From the NCBI GenBank assembly GCA_026710545.1, contig JAPOQU010000084.1, forward strand, positions 1 to 35,737: a stretch of DNA of 35,737 nucleotides, in the 5' to 3' direction. This document shows positions 35,092 through 35,737 of this stretch, one piece after another. Below the pieces are notes generated by a model. That model was given only the letters and a program-made list of their open reading frames with translations. It searched no databases and was not told where the DNA came from. The DNA is from Gammaproteobacteria bacterium (GTDB lineage Bacteria; Pseudomonadota; Gammaproteobacteria; Eutrophobiales; Eutrophobiaceae). Position 1 is the first letter of the stretch. Each line of letters starts with the position of its first letter. The translations under genes were made by a program, and so were the position numbers.

Positions 35092-35099
35092 GTGTTAAG

Positions 35100-35117
35100 C
35101 CCTGGCGGTGACCTACG
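35100..35117 (-). pseudogene. 3' stub of a 5S rRNA gene
   Basis: GCCCTGGCGGTGACCTACG equals the 3' terminal bases of the intact 5S gene to the right, including the strand that pairs with the 5S 5' end, but no 5S body follows. It looks like the remains of a tandem 5S copy or of a duplication of the operon end. Confidence 0.7.
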
Positions 35118-35193
35118 TTCATTGCGCACATCCCTGTGCGCAACCCTCCGGGCGGCCTGCGGCCGTGCAAATCGTCTGTCCTGACGATTTGTC
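35118..35193 (-). repeat. Three-hairpin element, copy 1 (76 bp)
   Basis: The element has three stems: TTGCGCACA/TGTGCGCAA (35122-35143), CGGCC/GGCCG (35153-35165) and CAAATCGTC/GACGATTTG (35168-35191). It is the reverse complement of the element at 35420-35495, of equal length. It is bordered by a 12-bp perfect inverted repeat, GGTGACCTACGT (35107-35118) and ACGTAGGTCACC (35207-35218). Confidence 0.88.
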
Positions 35194-35212
35194 GCACTCC
35201 GTGCTCACGTAG

Positions 35213-35293
35213 GTCACCCAAGTTCGAGACATAAAAAAGCCCCCGACCTTCATAGATCAGGGGCTTTGTGTTAAGCCCTGGCGGTGACCTACG
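35213..35293 (-). repeat. Direct repeat copy 2: terminator plus 5S 3' end
   Basis: This is the partner of 35037-35117. It contains the proximal terminator and the true 3' end of the intact 5S gene. Confidence 0.9.
35236..35267 (-). terminator. rRNA-type intrinsic terminator, proximal copy
   Basis: This has the same stem-loop as the distal copy. One base in the right arm differs (TCAGGGGCTTT). In the minus-strand RNA this gives a U-G wobble, so the stem is kept in the rRNA-sense transcript, followed by a U-run. It lies directly after the 5S gene. Confidence 0.9.
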
Positions 35294-35391
35294 CTCGCAC
35301 GGGTAAACCCGCACTACTATCGGCGCTACGTCGTTTCACTTCCGAGTTCGGTATGGGATCGGGTGGTACCAACGCGCTATGGCCGCCAGGA
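35276..35391 (-). rRNA. rrf: 5S ribosomal RNA
   Basis: About 116 bases on the minus strand. The 5' end CCTGGCGGCCATAGC pairs with the 3' end CCGCCAGG, and the internal 'CCCATACCGAACTCGGAAGTG' region is characteristic of bacterial 5S rRNA. The exact ends are uncertain by a few bases. It lies 157 bp downstream of the 23S gene, with no tRNA between. Confidence 0.95.
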
Positions 35392-35419
35392 AATCGGTAC
35401 TACTGCAATTCGGTAAACT

Positions 35420-35495
35420 GACAAATCGTCAGGATAGACGATTTGCACAGCGTTAGCTGCCTGAAAAGGTTGCGCACAGGGATGTGCGCAATGAA
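35420..35495 (+). repeat. Three-hairpin element, copy 2 (76 bp)
   Basis: Stems are CAAATCGTC/GACGATTTG (35422-35445), CAGC/GCTG (35448-35459) and TTGCGCACA/TGTGCGCAA (35470-35491). It is inverted relative to the copy at 35118-35193 and lies in the 23S-5S spacer. The outer stems are nearly identical between copies; the middle stem has different sequence but is still a stem. Confidence 0.88.
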
Positions 35496-35548
35496 AAGCC
35501 AAGGTATTGCACTGTTGTCAGCATATAACAGATCGTTTGAGTGTTATA

Positions 35549-35737
<189 letters not shown>

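Larger units (their letters stand above)
35037..35117 (-). repeat. Direct repeat copy 1: terminator plus 5S 3' end
   Basis: The 81 bp at 35037-35117 match 35213-35293 at a constant offset of 176 bp with two differences seen (35055 and one base of the terminator stem). Each copy carries, in minus-strand order, the last bases of a 5S gene and then a terminator. Only the right copy belongs to a complete 5S gene. Confidence 0.9.
34951..35274. other. Gene-free stretch between TPP gene and 5S rRNA
   Basis: This 324-bp stretch holds no coding gene. From left to right it contains an AT-rich leader of the minus-strand TPP gene (34951-35036, no clear promoter seen), a terminator hairpin, a 5S 3' stub, a three-hairpin element and a second terminator hairpin, each listed separately. 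Confidence 0.85.

Noticed and set aside
35392..35548. tRNA in the 23S-5S spacer
   Set aside because: No cloverleaf or T-loop sequence was seen; the space is taken up by the three-hairpin element.

Overview
The window looks like part of a free-living, probably marine, gammaproteobacterial chromosome. Evidence: the 5S and 23S rRNA types at the right end, two large TonB-dependent receptors with the 'EEI(V)VTAQKRE' start, many amidohydrolases, and tightly packed operons. No phage, transposase, tRNA or CRISPR array was seen.

Layout. (1) 0.1-7.1 kb is a set of catabolic or accessory genes: an FAD monooxygenase with a C-terminal cytochrome b5 domain, an NTF2/SnoaL-like protein, an OsmC protein, a secreted PQQ-repeat beta-propeller, a metallo-beta-lactamase-fold lipoprotein, an exported DUF4286/EthD-like protein and a TetR regulator. 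(2) 7.2-11.5 kb holds a TonB receptor and a secreted YtcJ-type amidohydrolase, divergent from the TetR gene. (3) 11.5-17.5 kb is a compact operon that reads as soeABC (cytoplasmic sulfite:quinone oxidoreductase: molybdenum subunit, four-cluster ferredoxin, DmsC-type anchor), followed by a TauE/SafE permease and a small membrane protein. A perfect 24-bp palindrome and a TATAAT box lie directly before soeA. (4) 17.6-27.7 kb is a hydantoin/ureide cluster. hyuA is on the minus strand. Opposite it run hyuB, ureidoglycolate lyase (allA), PuuE-type allantoinase, a heptamer tandem repeat, an NCS1 transporter, an M20 carbamoyl-amidohydrolase, a branched-chain-type aminotransferase and a TetR regulator. 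(5) 27.8-31.8 kb holds a second TonB receptor overlapping a Tat-exported amidase. (6) 31.8-35.0 kb, on the minus strand and visibly more AT-rich, holds a Tat-exported amidohydrolase and an acetolactate-synthase-like TPP enzyme. (7) 35.0-35.7 kb is the end of an rRNA operon on the minus strand (23S 3' end, 5S, terminator). It is decorated with a duplicated terminator/5S stub and two inverted copies of a 76-bp three-hairpin element.

How the genes fit together. Region 4 contains a plausible complete path: NCS1 uptake, allantoin ring opening by PuuE, hydrolysis of allantoate by the M20 enzyme, and cleavage of ureidoglycolate to glyoxylate and urea by AllA. The ATP-dependent HyuAB pair, the transporter and the M20 enzyme also match the known hydantoin-utilisation gene set, so one operon may serve both ring types. 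Region 3 would oxidise cytoplasmic sulfite into the quinone pool and export the surplus. TonB receptors paired with exported amide or amidohydrolase enzymes suggest capture and hydrolysis of nitrogen-containing organic matter. Substrates are inferred from families only.
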